NCBI GenBank assembly: GCA_002491225.1 | Contig: DKVN01000178.1 | Span: 4,198-9,827 of the forward strand | Direction of reading: 5' to 3' | Length of the DNA: 5,630 nucleotides | From: Faecalibacterium sp. UBA7177 | Lineage (GTDB): Bacteria > Bacillota > Clostridia > Oscillospirales > Ruminococcaceae | Part shown: in pieces, positions 5,194-5,630 of the stretch | Layout: the number at the start of each line of letters is the position of its first letter | Numbering within the stretch: position 1 is the first letter of the stretch | The notes under the pieces: generated by a model | What the model saw: only the letters and a program-made list of their open reading frames with translations | Told to the model about the DNA's origin: nothing | The model's database searches: none | Program-made: the position numbers and the translations under genes

Positions 5194-5226
5194 CATCACC
5201 CGGCGCACAATAAGCGTCGGGTGATG
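5194..5226 (+). terminator. 13-bp hairpin: weak terminator or attenuator before the CmpB-like gene
   Basis: CATCACCCGGCGC (5194-5206) pairs with GCGTCGGGTGATG (5214-5226), including one G-U pair, around the loop ACAATAA. On the plus strand it is followed only by TGTTTGG, a weak U-tract; on the minus strand by CCATTTTATG. It may end the carboxypeptidase transcript, but it also lies after the TATAAT box at 5153. Its last three bases are the first possible ATG of the next gene, so a role in controlling that gene is possible. Confidence 0.55.
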
Positions 5227-5630
5227 TGTTTGGAACGGATGGTATTATTCTGCATTGGGGCGCTGGGGTACGGCGGGCTGGAGCTGGCCGTGCGCGGCTA
5301 CACCCACTGGACCATGCTGCTGGCGGGCGGCATCTGCCTGCTGGGGCTGCGGCAGATCAGCCTTGTGCTGTCCGGCGCGCCCTTTCTGGCCCGCTGCGCG
5401 GCGGGGGCGCTGCTGATCACCGGCGTCGAGCTGGCGGTGGGGCTGCTGTGCAACCGCTGCCTGCACTGGGCGGTGTGGGACTACTCGGACCAATGGGGCA
5501 ACCTGTGGGGGCAGATCTGCCCGCAGTTCAGCTTTTACTGGTTTCTGCTCTCGATGCCGCTGCTCTGGGCACTGGACAAAATGCGCCCGCCCGCAAAGCC
5601 GGAAAACTTGACAAAGCAGGCGGGGCGGGG
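5224..5630 (+). CDS. CmpB-type membrane protein (putative ABC transporter permease, type IV), 3' end open
   Basis: The frame is open from the ATG at 5224 to the window edge (135 codons and counting), so the stop is not seen. About four membrane helices are visible, near residues 7-23, 30-46, 56-76 and 103-117. The stretch VWDYSDQWGNLWGQICPQFS (84-103) and the preceding pattern GYGGLELAVRGYTHW (15-29) match the CmpB-like family of Firmicutes (putative ABC transporter permease, PF06541 by memory). The proposed transporter role is itself only a family label. The basic tail after residue 118 suggests the protein ends soon after the window. The start is uncertain: ATG 5224 lies in the stem of a hairpin and lacks a ribosome binding site, while ATG 5239 has only a weak GGA four bases upstream. 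The frame runs in the same direction as the carboxypeptidase gene. Confidence 0.82.
   Translation, partial: MCLERMVLFCIGALGYGGLELAVRGYTHWTMLLAGGICLLGLRQISLVLSGAPFLARCAAGALLITGVELAVGLLCNRCLHWAVWDYSDQWGNLWGQICPQFSFYWFLLSMPLLWALDKMRPPAKPENLTKQAGR

Noticed and set aside
5242..5248. TGGTATTAT as an extended -10 promoter
   Set aside because: It lies inside the CmpB-like coding region after both plausible starts, and no -35 is found at a suitable distance.

Overview
The window looks like chromosomal DNA from a GC-rich, low-oxygen gut member of the Firmicutes, in the Oscillospiraceae/Ruminococcaceae (the Gemmiger, Subdoligranulum and Faecalibacterium neighbourhood). That placement is inference. It rests on strongly G/C-ending codons, Firmicutes-type ribosome binding sites (AAAGGAGG, AAGGAGGG), AT-rich TATAAT promoters standing out of GC-rich DNA, and the gene families present. 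No mobile element, CRISPR array, tRNA or rRNA is visible.

Left part (1-1983, minus strand): a tightly packed MacAB-like efflux operon, transcribed right to left. The order is a membrane-anchored HlyD/MacA-type adaptor, an ABC ATPase, then the first 24 codons of a MacB/FtsX-type permease that leaves the window. The ATPase begins 4 bases after the adaptor stop, and the permease start overlaps the ATPase stop by 8 bases, so the three are probably co-expressed as one export machine.

Middle-left (1984-2733): mostly without large genes but dense with signals. On the minus strand it holds what looks like a complete small transcription unit. This consists of a TATAAT promoter overlapped by a dyad and repeated TTGCACAA words, a leader with three GC-rich hairpins, a strong ribosome binding site, an unrecognised 34-codon ORF (2175-2279), and a 14-bp-stem terminator. 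The efflux operon begins just beyond that terminator. The small ORF is either an independent small gene or the leader part of the efflux operon.

Middle (2734-3399, minus strand): a calcineurin-like metallophosphoesterase, best read from a TTG start, with its own terminator. It keeps the metal-1 ligands of its family but carries unusual residues at two metal-2 positions (GCHEN for GNHE, GRYH for GHxH).

Right part (plus strand): divergent from the phosphoesterase is a 455-residue D-Ala-D-Ala carboxypeptidase (peptidase S11), with an extended -10 promoter and a GC-rich leader. Downstream are a TATAAT box and a 13-bp hairpin, then a four-helix CmpB-type membrane protein (putative ABC transporter permease, type IV) still open at the window edge. 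The hairpin reaches that gene's first possible start codon.

The most unusual material is the small-ORF unit with its repeat-decorated promoter, followed by the altered metal site of the phosphoesterase.
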